A stretch of DNA of 64,000 bases from Pardosa pseudoannulata (GCA_032207245.1 CM063502.1:137137498-137201497), one strand, 5' to 3'; numbered from the stretch's first letter, positions 26,002-41,465 are shown. The notes: a model not told the origin generated them from the letters alone. A program made the numbers and translations.

Positions 26002-27352
26002 AATATATATTACGCTTCAACCTGTATAGTCTCTTAAATAATATCTTTAAAACTCTCAGACCTTTAATCCGCAAGCCTTGCCTTTGTTCTAGATCATATT
26101 CTAATCAAAATTGATTTTATTATTCACATATAATTCACAGTTCAATTATTTTTATATGCAGAGTAAATTTTTCAGCTATCCTACTGTTTCCATTTCCTGT
26201 AAGAAGTAGAAAGACTTTGCACGTTCTATTCATAAGACAGCAGTAATCAGGGTTTTGGCTATATTAAAACTTTAAGAACACTAAATTTATAAGTGAAAAG
26301 TAAAGTGGGAATGTGAAAATTTTTAATTTTACCGAGAGATGTCTTTATTAAAACACGTAAATTACAAACCGAACCAGAAAATTCTTATGGAGTACGAGAT
26401 GTGACATTCTTATCGGAAACATCACTAGATGTTCATGATTCATTAAAGAGAAGTATTTCTTTTATGTTTTCATGAATTTGTTCAATAGCTACTAGTGTTC
26501 CTTATTAATAGTAATGGATTTACGATTATTATGACGGTAACTTTTTTCCTTTTCGTATTATAAACAGAAAACTCTTTTTCCTTATATATTTTTCCTCGTA
26601 AAATATTGTGTCTGAGTTTAAGAATTGTGAAAATACCTATTCGACTTTCCTTCTTTGTTGCAAATGGTAAACAATTAAAATACGGGTGGGGGCTATGTAA
26701 TATATTTATTAACCTAACAGAATACAGGTTCCATAGATAAACTAGTCCATGTCCTTAATATCCGCCTAACATCCATATAACACTCACGGACGTTCTTGGA
26801 CTTCAATATAGCCCTGTGCTATTACGCTAATGATCTCATTTTTAGTACAATGTAAAAAAAGACTAAATGAAGTTGAAAATAATCTAGATATTATTAGAAT
26901 GAAACGCAGACAATAAGCGAAAATTGATAAAAATTGCAATGAAAAATATAAGTTAAAAACTAAAAAAAATCTTTAACCTTTAATTAATGAACTAAAAAGT
27001 ATAAAATAATTTATCGTTAAATGAGTAAGCCAGTTTCTCGTAACCAAGATGTTTGAAAGACATACTGATGAAACATATCTACATGAAATTAGTAAATAAT
27101 TTATGTAGAATATTCTAATCTAACGGTTATCTGCCACTTGTGAATTTCTCATTTTTTATGCACTAGTTACATAGCTGAGTTTTAAAGTCGTTTTATTTTC
27201 TCTGATTATCCCTCATAGATACTTTCCGCAATTTTGTGGTTTTATTTTAAAAAATGTTATACGCTTTTCCATTTGCTTAAATGTTTTCCACCTTTGTCCC
27301 AACTTGGCCGTGTTGCGAAACACTGGATAACTAATTTAGTAATGAAGTAAAC
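26002..27352 (+). other. AT-rich intron stretch
   Basis: Nothing supported. A less AT-rich patch at 26690-26830 has no recognisable identity. Confidence 0.45.
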
Positions 27353-28745
27353 TACGAGGGTTGGGCATAAGTCCTGACAACTATTTTTTTTATATATGTG
27401 ACCGTATCACAAACGTATATGTGGCGTGTGGAAATTCTGGAGGCATAGTGTGTATGCAGAACAATGGATGGCGCTGTGATAGCTGGTAGTAGCGCAGCAA
27501 GGGCTGTGAAATCAGTCAGTTGGTGAGTATTGTTAGCGGAAACCCTTGGGAATAATGCCCTGCCATAACATCAGTAGCACGATAAGTAGGAAAGTTTCGG
27601 CAAGGACGTGTGTCAACCAGTGAAGAGCAACTTTCGGGACGACCATTCAGTGTGCTGTCCGACGTGGCACGTGCAGTCATTGAAAAGGTCATGGATAAAG
27701 ACAGATGATAGACCTACTGGAGTTAGAGTGGGCAAGTGGCATTTAGAAACGCGCCGTCCATATGATATTGCTTAATGAGCTGCACCTACGCAAAATTACA
27801 TAATGGTGGGTACCGCATTCACTGACGTAACTTCGAAGGTATGTGCGCTATGCAATATGCTCCGATTACCTTGCACGCTGGCAACAGGACCGCGATCAAT
27901 TTTTCTCACGAATAATCGCTATCGATGAATTTTAGGCCAGGGCATACGAACCAAAATTGAAACGTCAGTCCTCGGAGTGGCGACATGCTGGATCACCAAG
28001 CAGGCAGAAGTTCCGTCAGATTCCTTCCCCAGTTAAATTCATGGTCGCGTATGACGTCAGGGGTGTCATTGTTTGCCACTTTGTTCCTCGTGATAGAACA
28101 GTGACCTCACACTACTACAGGGACTTCCTGGTGAGACAGGTACGACGTGGCGTTCGGGATAAAAGTTCGGATTTTGTGGACAGTGCAATAATCATGCACA
28201 ACAATGTAAGACCACATAAAACAGAGCGTGTAGGACAGGTACTATAACTTTCGGAATGGGAAGAATTGGAGCCCCCACAGTACTCTCCGTACATTTCGCC
28301 CTGTGACTTTGATCTCATTCGCAAGATTAAGGACCTACTACGTGGTAGGTGGTTTGCAACACGAGAGGACATTGCTAAAGCTGTGTGCCAACATGTGACC
28401 CGATTCACACATGGTGCGGCAATAACTCAGGCTGATGGTATTCAACGCCTCAGACATTAGAGGCACCATGTGGTGACAGTAGCAGGGGACTACTTTGAGG
28501 GTCTTTAGGCCCAAGTTTGTCATGTCAACTTTGTGTACTGTGTTGTCATTCTTTTGAACCGTGAAGGCCATATTTCCCTGTATACTACCATAATAAATTA
28601 GTGTATTACGATATTTCAGTGCTATTCATTGTCCACGTGGGTAGTTAACACCTTATCCTTTTATCTGTGTATGTCACATTTTCCAACCGGACTGGTATTC
28701 TCAAGAAATAACATAATTGCCATGACTTTTGCCCCAACCCTCGTA
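27353..28745 (+). mobile_element. Degenerate mariner transposon with TA target duplication
   Basis: The element (27355-28743, 1389 bp) has imperfect inverted ends of about 30 bp. The left end is CGAGGGTTGGGCATAAGTCC and the right end, reversed, is CGAGGGTTGGGGCAAAAGTC. It is flanked on both sides by TA, the mariner target. Length and content fit a full-size mariner with a decayed transposase. It is GC-richer than the host DNA. Confidence 0.93.
27555..28508 (+). pseudogene. Mariner transposase pseudogene (DD34D type)
   Basis: A candidate start ATG is at 27555. The second helix-turn-helix region (GRPFSVLSDVARAVIEK) is in another frame, and the first helix-turn-helix seems mostly lost. From about 27840 one frame holds the catalytic domain: IAIDE with the first Asp at 27924-27926, then a TAG at 27933-27935. 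The second catalytic position reads HNNVRPH, where mariners have HDNARPH; the Asp codon is now AAC at 28200-28202. Further stops are at 28245-28247 and 28458-28460. The third Asp in SPCDFDL is at 28305-28307, 34 residues after the second, which gives the DD34D spacing. The likely original stop is at 28506. The copy cannot encode active transposase. Confidence 0.9.
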
Positions 28746-29486
28746 TTTTATGTACTTTATTGCATTAATTGAAAATTAAAGCCAATTTTCTAGTTTTTTA
28801 AACTCAATTTGGGTGCAATTTCAAGCTTCTGTTATCCACCTTCCAGGTCTGAAGAACTTTCAGGTCTTCACTATCAAGTAAATAAGAATCTTAAAGACAA
28901 ATGTCATGTTTGCAAACATGATGAATTTAGTAGTATTTGGATCTGTTACTTGAGGAATCCTTATAACTACACATCCTGCATCTTTCATCAGCCCAGTTCG
29001 ATGGTACAATTTTATTTTATTGCTAACGGAATTATATATATGCGACATTTCATATAGATTTGATAACTAGAATTGATTTAAATTTTGATTATGTGATTTT
29101 CGTACACGCATTCGGATTCACCTACTACGCATATTAACAATAGTTTTCTTAAAAACAAAAGCATATACCGAGTACTCACAGTAGGTATACATGCACAGAA
29201 GAATGCGAATTTTCGACATAGAATGGACCGTGATATGAGGAATACTGACTACTGAATAGTCAGCGAATGTATAATCAAAGCGTTTGCATTATTTTTATAC
29301 TAGTACGAATTTCCAGGAGTCCGAAAACAAATGTAACCGATTTTCCTAATATTACCGACGCACAAATAACTTATGATAAAAAAATTCAAATATGATTTAA
29401 AATGTTTAGTTAACAGTTATATAACAAAAATAAAAAAATAGATAAATATTAACGAATTTTCTATTTTAAGTATTAATGTAATTACC
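28746..29486 (+). other. AT-rich intron stretch, nothing recognised
   Basis: Short opposed open frames at 28809-29057 and 29048-28860 have no recognisable product. Confidence 0.45.
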
Positions 29487-29658
29487 AAAATTTATTTCAC
29501 GCATAGAAGGTGTAATTTCTTTCACTGTGTTACAAACAATAGAAAAACATTTTTGGCAAGTCAAACTATTAAAACTTCTAACACAGACGGAAAGAAAAAA
29601 TTTACCCACATACTGTTCTTGGCGGAACGTAATTTACAGTCTCTAAAAATATAATTTT
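29487..29658 (+). repeat. Dispersed repeat copy 1 (partner 31843-32010)
   Basis: Shares AAAATTTATTTCACGC, TTTCACTGTGTTACAAACAA, CTATTAAAACTTCTAACA, CATACTGTTCTTGG and TTTACAGTCTCTAAAAATAT with the copy 2.36 kb downstream. By eye about nine tenths of positions agree. Confidence 0.85.
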
Positions 29659-30037
29659 TTCAAAAAAGTTCTTCCATAGTACTTAATGGCCTATGAGTTA
29701 TCCTATGGGTAATAATGATAAAGTGATATCGCCTCGATATCTTTGATCTCTTAGCCCTTTCGCCAAGAAACAACAGTAGGAAAAAAATAGGTTCCGAAAA
29801 AAAATAAAATAAAAGAAATCATTAGTGGCTTGCGTACACGTGCCTCGAAAAGACGGTATTGGCAACAATCCAAATAAATTCCACAAGAGAAAGATTTCCG
29901 TCAAAAATCAGGTGAATTTTGTATGCTGCAGGACGCAAGGGCGAAATGAAGTAACATCTTTGAAAACCAATTTCCGAATAGTATAGAATACTAAAGTCAA
30001 ACACGTTAAAAATATTTTAAAACTATCTCCAATTTTA

Positions 30038-31317
<1,280 letters not shown>

Positions 31318-31780
31318 ATCTATTGAAACTTCTATCACAAATGGAAAAAAAATTAAATAGGCTAACATTATATATGTATCTATAAAAATGTAGGTATGTA
31401 GGCTTATTTTGAGGTTTATTACAAACATCCGTTCTATGCTAGCGTATAATTTTGAAACTTTATAACTATCTCTAAGTTTATACAATAAACTCATATAAAT
31501 GTTCCATGAACCCTTTGAGAAAGTTTTAGTAGTTATTTCACTCCTATTGAAACTGTTATATATGAATGCATTATGCATATATTATTTACATATAATGCGG
31601 ATTTCAATACGATAATACCTTGATATATCTCATTACTATGCTTCATAAACAGCGTAACAGTGTATTTGAAAAGGAAAAATATTTTTGGCTAGTCAAACTA
31701 TTGAAAGTTCCATCCCAAAGGGGGAAAATTAGGCCCAAATGCATTGATACAAATGAACATATTTATGTATGTAGGCATTT
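31318..31780 (+). repeat. Two older copies related to the 29.5/31.8 kb repeat
   Basis: At 31640-31780 the sequence CAGTGTATTTG, GTCAAACTATTGAAAGTTCC and a final ATGTATGTAGGC echoes the dispersed repeat but is clearly more diverged. At 31318-31410 CTATTGAAACTTCTATCACA with GTAGGTATGTAGGC is a second related fragment. Three related segments therefore cluster in 700 bp. Confidence 0.55.
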
Positions 31781-31842
31781 TTGTTTTCTGATAGATTCGA
31801 ACACTAAATTAAAATACGTTTGAAATATTTTAAAACTCACAC

Positions 31843-32010
31843 AAAATTTATTTCACGCTTAGAACGTGTAATTCCTTTCACTGTGTTACAAACAATGGAA
31901 AAATATTTTGGGCAAGTAAAACTATTAAAACTTCTAACATAGACGGAAAAAAATTATTCACATACTGTTCTTGGTGGAAAGTAATTTACAGTCTCTAAAA
32001 ATATAATTTT
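31843..32010 (+). repeat. Dispersed repeat copy 2 (partner 29487-29658)
   Basis: Direct-orientation copy of the 29.5 kb segment with the same block order. There are no LTR-type ends, inverted termini or target duplications. Confidence 0.85.
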
Positions 32011-34390
32011 CGAAAATTAAACCATACATATTTTCTTTAACCCATGGCATAAAAATTTTTATTAACTATTACGGTAATTTTAACTATATTAAAAAAGCTA
32101 CATTATATTTAGTTAAATTTGTTACGTTTCAAGTCCAGCAAATTATTAATGGAATTCAAGTTTTATAAAAATGATGGTTTGCAATTTAAGACTTTTAAGA
32201 CATTTTACTGTATTTTCATTTAAATTTATAATCCTTCATTTTTTATACAAACTCAAGTATATTTCAAGAATTTAAGATTTATTTTAAAATTTAACTTAGA
32301 ATATACGGCATGATGGATATTACGACGGAAAGGAAACTGCTGATGTTATATAAGGATTTATAGTTAGAATTTTACGACGAAATTTGTTCCTGTTCAGCTA
32401 CTACTTTCATTTTTTGTCCTAAATATGAATCCTAAAATATCTTTATTATTCATAAATATACTTTTATAGTGGATTATAAGACAGTGTAAGAGAATTAATT
32501 ATTTGTCATCAAACCAAGACTAACTTAAGCTATTACCCCTCTACTACTTCGAAAACATCTACCACTTTAAAATAAACTTACTGTTTTCACTTCGCCCCAC
32601 TCCTATCAAATAAACATTAAAAATATTTCGCAGTTAAAAAATTACGGATTTTAAATCACTCTCAATTGAAATATGTCTTCCAATAAAATTCAGCATTTTC
32701 ATTGCAAGAATAGGTATATATTTTTAAAGTACTTTAATATTTTTAAATGTATAAGTAAATATTGATTTATAATATTAAGTTCATCAGAATAAAATATCCA
32801 GTTAAAATATTTCACATTAAAGGTTTCTGAAAAGAATACGAATACTATACATAAAAATAAAGACAAAAGACAAAATCATTAGTTAAAACATGTAATAATT
32901 ATTTTATTATTATTTTAAGGGAACTGAGTACTTTATGACTTTCCAGAATAATAAAGTCTTTAAAGTATTCGATATTTTTAACTAAACAAAATATCTGAAA
33001 TAAATACTTTCATTCATATTCACTTAATTACATGCTAATTTATTTATACTACAGTGAAAATGTCTGTGTCGTTTTAATTTTATTTAAATATTGAGAATGA
33101 AATAAGTACGTACTATAAATAGTAGTAGTACAATAGCTCGTGATGCATAGGTACGCATACAAAATCTTTATTTTGATTTTATATTCATGTATACTTTACT
33201 ACTAATAAAGATGTATTTACTTTTAAGTAATATAAATTTTATTCCACTGTTTAAAAATTTATAAAATGAATAGAAATAAAATATTTTGAAATTCTAAAAA
33301 AAGGTGCATTTTTCTTACAAACTGTATATATAAAACAGTAACATTTATAAACGAAATTATATTCATTAATTGAACTCGCGTCATGGAAATATTCATAGTA
33401 GATTTCTCGTCTCTCAGAAGACTGTTTATCTTTACAAGCGTATCTAATTACTTGGATACATTGAGATTAAATTAAGTTTACAATTTTCAATTATGACTTT
33501 CGCTTTTTAGATTTTGTTATCCTAACTAACTTATATTTTTGTAATTGGCATCTCCCCTTTTTTTTAAATAAAAGAAAAGGAAATCGAAATTGTAAAAAGT
33601 TTCAGATCATTCTAGTCCCTTTAAATGAAGTGTATATTCCTAACATGAACACAATCATTTTCAGCCAAGACTACTTAAACGTTTCTTCTAAATCCATACC
33701 TTTAATAGAGTACAAAATTTAAGCTTATCAAGTACAAGTTCTAATTAAAAATATAAAATATTCACATTTTATTTCAATATTAAAAAAAGTATTTTAGTAG
33801 CAATACAATAATTTACAGCTTTCTAGCAATTGATTTATTATAGAAGCTTCTATTCCTGAAGTGCAATGCTCTTTGCTCTACTCTAAACAAAAGGGTGGCC
33901 TAGAGCCTTTGATTAATGAACTGGTAACGTGTGTGCTGTCTGAAAGCACTCATTAATATACCTATGTCTACAGGTTTGTAACTCATTTGGTTAAAAGGTG
34001 AATAAAAGAATCATTATTTATTGAGTATTATAGAAATGTAACAGCTATAAGTCACAGAAACATTAATATCTAACTTTTAATCATTTCTATTTATGTTTCG
34101 AAAAAAGGACATAAATTAGATCTGAAGAATATTTCACATCTTATTTTATACTCTATTAATAGCCTTTAATTTAAAATAAGTTTATGAGAATCAAATTAAA
34201 TAAATTTAAGAATTTTTCATTAAACAGGCATGCGTAATATAAAATTTATTTTTTACAAATATAGTTTTAGCCATTAAGTATTTTATTATTTATTTTTTAG
34301 TATTTATGAAGTAAGCGATGATTTATTTAATTCAATATTTGAAAAGAATTATTTTGAAAAATATTTGTGAGAGAAGTATTGCATAATTAT
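32011..34390 (+). other. AT-rich intron stretch, nothing recognised
   Basis: No supported feature. A small moderately GC patch at 33880-33960 is unidentified. Confidence 0.5.
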
Positions 34391-34805
34391 ATTAACAAAT
34401 TAATGGTTGGTTGGTCAGTTAAAGTTTTACGGCGCAAGGTCCTATTTAGGACATAAACGTTTAAGCAAAAGGTTCTTTTTCATGAATACAACATGACATA
34501 ACAGATAAAAGTATCCTAATTTGAAAACAGAACAGGCTAAAACTAGCAGAGGTAAAACTGTACCAATTTAAAAAATTTGTAGAAATGTCTACTGTATATA
34601 TATTCAAGTACACAGGATAGGTACGTAAGAGGTAAAATGATTAAACATTAAAAGGTAAAAGCTAAAAGCATAAATCACAATAAGTTTTAATTAGAAATTT
34701 AAAAAGTGCTAAAACAATTCATAAAAAACTAGTTAAATTGACCAAAATAAGCCTGTAAAACGAATAAAAGAGAAAAGAAAGGGATGCGGGATTAACAAAT
34801 TAATG
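34391..34805 (+). mobile_element. SINE-like retroposon with exact 15 bp target duplication
   Basis: The element (34406-34790, 385 bp) is flanked by identical copies of ATTAACAAATTAATG at 34391-34405 and 34791-34805. The head (GTTGGTTGGTCAGTTAAAG, then TTTTACGGCGCAAGGTCC) is the only GC-balanced part. It resembles the GGCGCAA-containing heads of arthropod short retroposons as I remember them. The 3' third is A-rich with no pure poly-A. No clear tRNA A and B boxes are present. The exact duplication supports a recent LINE-mediated insertion. Confidence 0.75.
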
Positions 34806-35923
34806 TACTTGAGTTATATATAAGATTATAAATGATTTAATAATATTTCTTTGTCGCAACGATCCTTAAATAAGTTTTTAAAGTTTTACTATCCTTTATG
34901 TATAAAAGTATCTTGTTTTGAAGTATTGCATTTATTGGAGATAATTAATAATCTAATTCAAATAACCTATGCACTTTTGAGGTAAGGAATGGGCTCTCAG
35001 TTTCAGCATATTAATTTAAACTTAAAGGAACAAGATACCTTAGATATGACTTTTGATAATGCAGCTTTAAAATGACTTCAATAGAGTGGTGTTAGATTAA
35101 ACGACAGTCCAACACGATCTATTGTCAAGAGGAAACCATGAATCGGAGCTGCAGTGGGAAACATAAAGCTGTCTGCCAGATAATGTCTAGGGATCGTTTC
35201 CAATGGTTTCATTTAAATGGACTTCGATAAAATCATGCCAACTGAGATTGTTTAAAATTTACGTCCTCCAATCAATTCTCTAGACATTAAACATTTTACG
35301 CCTAGGGTATAAAGATCATTAAATTTCGAGGTAATCTTGAATTATCCGTTATTAGAGCTAATCATAAGAAATTTGTGATAACAATTAAATCCCCATCCTG
35401 CAGTAACAAATGTCAGTAACAATTGTGGAAATCAGGCGACTAAATTTCAAATAACATACAGACATATACCGTTTATTTAAATGTCTCTCAAAGAAGTATA
35501 TTATGCTTTTCTAAAATTACAACCGTATGTAAAAGCAAAAATATTAAGGCAGACGTATTTAGATGATTTTCAAAATAATATAAAATCTACTAAATAATTT
35601 AATATTTTAGGTTAGATAATTATTTATTATGAAACGTTTTATTGCACAACTGCATGTATTTTTAAGTTAGATAAGTTGGCAACTACTGAAAGACATTTTT
35701 ACAAACAGTTATCCAACTTGACAAAAAAAAGTCTTAGAAACAGCAAGGTGGTATAAGGTTTAAAAAATGTTTTAATAGTTCATATTATACAAAAGTTCTG
35801 TTTTTTTATATTACATTTGTTTTTCAAAACTAGATATTTGGTGAAAAGTGTAATCCAAATTTATAGTACAAGTTGGGCATTTAATCAAAGATAATTGGAA
35901 ACATAAATTGCTCACTCTCTCCA
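34806..35923 (+). other. Intron stretch, nothing recognised
   Basis: A less AT-rich patch at 35080-35260 has no recognisable identity. Confidence 0.4.
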
Positions 35924-36028
35924 TGTGTGTGTGTGTGTGTGTGTGTTTGTGTGTGTGTGAGTGAGAGAGAGAGAGAGAGAGAGTGAATGAGTGTAAGTGT
36001 GTGTGAGTGCGTGCGTGGGTGTGCGTGG
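35924..36028. repeat. Compound (GT)n(GA)n microsatellite
   Basis: About 36 bases of GT with one T interruption, then about 22 bases of GA, then degenerate GTGAGTGCGTGCGTGG. Alternating purine-pyrimidine followed by a homopurine run could adopt Z-DNA or triplex structure. Confidence 0.92.
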
Positions 36029-36742
<714 letters not shown>

Positions 36743-37074
36743 GATTTATCTTACTACAAATTTAGAGTTTACTCATACTGAATGAAGAACAGTCACTAGG
36801 CCATGAAAGAAAGAGCAAAATTAGAAAATAAAAACTATATTGTGTTTATTACGATAATCCATCTTTAGAGGTCTACTTTTGAAACTTTGTACATTCTCTT
36901 ATACATTGCCTTGAGCGTGCGATGATACCAGACAGTCAATGTTAAGAATATATCACGTTGGAGGACACTTACATCAGAAACTAAGATATGTAAAATATTT
37001 ATATAAAATAAGTAGACATTAAATTCGTGCTCTCGTGGTCTCCAAAGGTTATCTGAATTAAACGAGAAACTTAG

Positions 37075-37075
<1 letters not shown>

Positions 37076-37142
<67 letters not shown>
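37076..37142. repeat. (AT)n microsatellite
   Basis: Uninterrupted alternating TA over about 65 bases. Confidence 0.95.
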
Positions 37143-37147
<5 letters not shown>

Positions 37148-39501
37148 GGTATTATTTAAAAAAAATTTCCTATTTTATTATCAGTTTGTCTTTAATGTCA
37201 TTTTAAGTAGGCAAGAAGAAGACACAAAAAATATACGGATTAAAAAAATTAAGCTTAGCATGAGAGACATAACTTATTTACTACAATAATTTTTAGGGTA
37301 GAATGAGGTGGATATCTCACTTTTCAAACAGCCGAAATAAACATCTTGTATTAACGTGTAAAAAATGTGATTGTTTTTGGCATTACATGTATGCGAAGAG
37401 GATTTGGGGCTTTTATTTTCCGTTTTGGTAGACTATGGATGCATAATGGCGGGGTGATTGTGTGGTATCCGTTTATATCGATAGTTCGTGTTGTGGGCAT
37501 TATTAGTATAAACTTCTTTATCCCCAAACACATGATCTCTCGCCACTTTTATATTCTCCCATTTCATCCAATTTACTTTTTAAGTCGGACTAATGCAGAG
37601 TGAAGTATCTCATGGTTAACATTTAAGAAACCTAATTCCACATCAGAAGACTGTTTACCACAGAAAGCACAACAATACGAAATAATAAAATTACAATAGT
37701 TTTTCAGTTATGCGGGATAAGTACGTACAGACTTAAATCAAATCAAACCAAAATTGATCTAGACAGGACCAAAATGATCACTTCTGTTGAAATCTAAGTT
37801 TTGAAATTCATCGCAATTACAGTACTTTTTGTTTTTTGGACAAGAACGCATAAAGAAATCAAAATTAAGATTAAAGTCCTATTTTTTCTCTATCTTTAAA
37901 AAAGATATACATAAAGACAGACAACTATTAAAAAAAACTGGCTGAAGTAAAATTGAATAGCATTTACTGAGATATATACAGCTATCTTGAAATAATATTA
38001 CGAAACATCTACGTAACAGTGTCCAAAAATAGTTGCAATTTCCCCAAAGAATGAGATTCTCCCAAAAAATGATGAGTTATATGTAATAATAATTTTCTTT
38101 CTTGTAACCATTTTATATAAGTTAGAAATTACTTGTGTAAGATTATGTTTGCAGCAAACTTGCATTTAAAATTTGTTTCGAAGGTAAGCATATCTGTAAT
38201 GAAAATGTTACTGAAGAATCGGATATTTCTTTCAAAATATTATAATCCATTTATATTTGACATTTTCATAACATTTTTAGAAAGAAAAACTAGTGAAATA
38301 TAACGTTCCTTAAATACAGAAGAAAATGAATTCTGAAATTTATAGATTCTAGAATTATATTTTCTTAAATTTTGCTTCAGTAATCATAACATAGGTATTT
38401 ATAATACTAACTGCGCTACAGACTGCAATAAATTCAGTTATATTCCAATATACCCCTATATATTAATATCCACTTTGTTAGATATACAATAGAAATCTTT
38501 ACGACAATGAAATTAATATCAATCTTTAAGAATAAAGCAGTTATTTATATTCCTAATAAAACTACCAGGTTGATTATTATTCATAAGTTGTGCATTAAAC
38601 CCTTTAAGTACTAAAACCTATTACCTTCCGGAGTAGTATTCTAGTTTTAAAAGCAGATATCAATTTATTCCTGAGAGCTAATTTGCAAAGTGATTTTTCA
38701 CTGCTGATTGATGATAACAGGTGTTGTAGTCACAAAATTTAACAATTTTAAACGTGTAATCAAGAATTTTACCATACTAATCATGCGAGCACATTTTAAA
38801 CGTTTAAGTATTTCTAAAAATATAGTTTGATAGATATCTCTGTCATTAAGGAGAAAAACTTAATAGAAATATTTTACAAATTCTTAAGGCAACAATTCTG
38901 TTAATATTTTTGATATACCTTTCAATAGTCAGAATTCCCATAATTAATCATGTCTTTTATTTATAATAAAAAAGAAGACATTTGGGATTTTAACAAACTC
39001 CCACAGCTTAAAATGGTAACCTGGAAGACTAAGTATGTGAAATTCGTTTACTCTTAACAGATGAAAAATGATCGAGTAGAAGCTATATACCAGTAAAGGA
39101 TAGTATATAAGTATTAAGACGCTTAAAACCCATTAAAACTTCGTAGTTAATGAATTTAAATAGCTAAATAAATACGGAAAATATTTGTAGCTTAAACATT
39201 AAATCGACTATAAATATTTCCTTTAAAAATTAAAAGCAAGATCAGCAAGATTTTTTTTAAACGGACTTAAACTATAACTAGAAATTTAAACATTTAAGTA
39301 AAGGAATACTTTAAGTTCCTAACTATTTAAAACACTGTAAATTACTCCGTTAATTTCGCGAGCAAATAAAAAACGGTAAATTATTCTTGACTAAAAATTT
39401 CAAGTTTGAAAATTTTCTACTATTTAAGCCTTTTATTAGATTAGAATCTATTGCTTAACATCACTTACTAAAGGTTAGAAACATCCATGCTTACAGTGAG
39501 A
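37143..39501 (+). other. AT-rich intron stretch
   Basis: Opposed open frames at 37367-37603 (plus, 78 codons) and 37533-37351 (minus, 60 codons) fall in a GC-richer patch. Neither is recognisable, and no splice-bounded exon is supported. Confidence 0.4.
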
Positions 39502-39620
39502 CTTGGTTTGGTTTGGAGTGCTACAATCTACATCTTTGCTCTCGAGAGCTGATGAGAACGGGACCTACTACTTAAAGTCGAAGTGGGAGTTAGAATTTCT
39601 GGTTCCAGTCTAACGCTCTC
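39502..39620 (-). mobile_element. Diverged inverted copy of the 41-kb SINE family
   Basis: The plus strand reads TTGGTTTGGTTTGGAGTGCT, then GAGAACGGGACCTACTACTT and AAAGTCG. This is the reverse complement of the SINE 3' half and its CAAAC-rich tail. The tRNA-like head is strongly diverged or partly lost. Confidence 0.7.
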
Positions 39621-39800
39621 ACAATTCGACTATTTTACAACACAACTACCTATATACATTAGCTCACTCTGTAAAGTCGCCGACACTGCTTCTTGACCTT
39701 AATGAAGTTCATAGTTTTAAATTATTGTTATTAATTAACAAATGATATAGACAGGATATATTCATACTATTGAATGCTCCAAGGTTATATTTTCGTTTGC

Positions 39801-39970
39801 TTTGGTTTGGAGCGCTACGGTCTACTGTTTTACTACACGAGGATTAGTGAGACCGTGACCTACTGCTTAAATCCGCTTCCGTATGGCTAATTATATCTAT
39901 GCCATCAACAGGATTTGAACCCTCGAACAGCGGAATAACAGCTCCCTACTTTTCTTCCCTCATTCGGTCT
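39801..39970 (-). mobile_element. Near-full inverted copy of the 41-kb SINE family
   Basis: The plus strand starts TTTGGTTTGGAGCGCTACGG and passes through GTGACCTACTGCTTAAATCCG. It reaches ATGCCATCAACAGGATTTGA with ACCCTCGAAC, the reversed B box region, and ends near CATTCGGTCT. No clear target duplication was found. Confidence 0.75.
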
Positions 39971-41106
39971 AAGCTTATAGTTTAATTGCATCTTACATCA
40001 TAAATATTAAACTGCTCTACTAATAATTTTATACGAGATTCAAAGATTTATAATTATAAAAAATCTGATGTAGACACTTTATGACTTCTTTATGCGTCTA
40101 TTATCTTACAAACATACATTTCTACTTTTTAAATTTAGCGTTAGAGTAAAAAACAAATATGATAGATATATAGCTCTTGGGACATTAACAACCCCTAAAA
40201 GGAGTTTATGGTAATCAAGAGCAATGTGGCCAGAATGATCCAAATCTACCACCGAGATACGTCACAGCCGAACTGGCGAATTCAGAAGATCTTGAAACCA
40301 TTAAATACAAAGGAAAAAACAAACAAAAATAAAAATTCATAGTTTTACAAAATATTGCTTATATTGCAGGACCGTATCAATCATCATTTTTTTCATAAGC
40401 ACATTAAAATAGAATGTTATTACTCTACATATACAAACACACACACATACAAACACTTATATAGACATACCCATATATATATATATATATATATACATCT
40501 CGTAATGCATTTCATTACATAAACAATATCTTAGAATACACATACTTAATGTATTATTTTTACAATGATCCATAGGATTTTCATGCACATTCATAATAAA
40601 ACAGGAACATACATATCGTAATCACAAACCAATGTTTACAATGAATTGTCTTAACTACACCAACCATATATACAAAAATTATCAATAACACAATGCAGCA
40701 ATCTTACATTTGTGTACTTTAGTTCGTTTTTATATTCACAATTTTTTAACAATTTCATAATATGTTAAACTCAACTTATTTACATTTCCTTTTTACACAA
40801 TCGTTTTTAATATATTACAAATAGTCCATTTATTCACATTCAGTTTATTTTATACACACATATAAACACCTGCAAATACAGACAAATGCACGAGTACGCA
40901 CACACACACACACACATTGAATGAATAGCTTTATAAAACAAATAACAAACCACTTATATATAAACAAAGCATTTCACGAAGGTAAAATTTACTTATAGGT
41001 AAAAAAAATTACTGTTCAGTAAGTCATATACATGTTTAAATTTTTTTAGATACTGCTTACTATTATCTATTTTTTTAAAGTAATTTATTAGTTTTTCATT
41101 ACTCTT
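39971..41106 (+). other. Intron stretch with small microsatellites
   Basis: A (CA)n-like run at 40436-40460, an (AT)n run at 40473-40495 and a (CA)n run at 40897-40916. A GC-richer patch at 40185-40300 is unidentified. Confidence 0.45.
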
Positions 41107-41313
41107 TCTTTTAATACATTCCGCTGAGCTATGGCCGATTGGTTAGGGTGCTGGCCTAGGGTACCAGAGTTCGAGGGTTTGAATCCCACAGTGGCATGAA
41201 TGTTCGTAGCCGTTCCAAATCGGCTTTAAGCTGTAGGTCCCAATCTCATTAGAACTCGTGTTGCAAAAAGTAGACCGTAGATTTCCAAACCAATGAATCT
41301 TTTAATACATTCC
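41107..41313 (+). mobile_element. tRNA-derived SINE, copy A, exact 16 bp TSD
   Basis: The SINE body (41123-41297) is flanked by identical TCTTTTAATACATTCC at 41107-41122 and 41298-41313. The head reads ATGGCCGATTGGTTAGGGTG (A box region) and later GGGTTTGAATCCCACAGTGG (B box). The 3' part runs through AATCGGCTTTAAGC and GTAGACCGTAG to a CAAAC-type end. It differs from copy B at scattered sites. Confidence 0.92.
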
Positions 41314-41465
41314 AGAGAAAAACTACAACTAAACATAGAATAGTGAAATGGTTGACCCAGTGTGCCACATGAACAGTTAGGGGAATCCAGTTTAACTATT
41401 TGATGTAAATACGCAGAAAAGCTACCATGGTCAGAAGCAAAATAATTACAGGGTTCTTAAATTTT

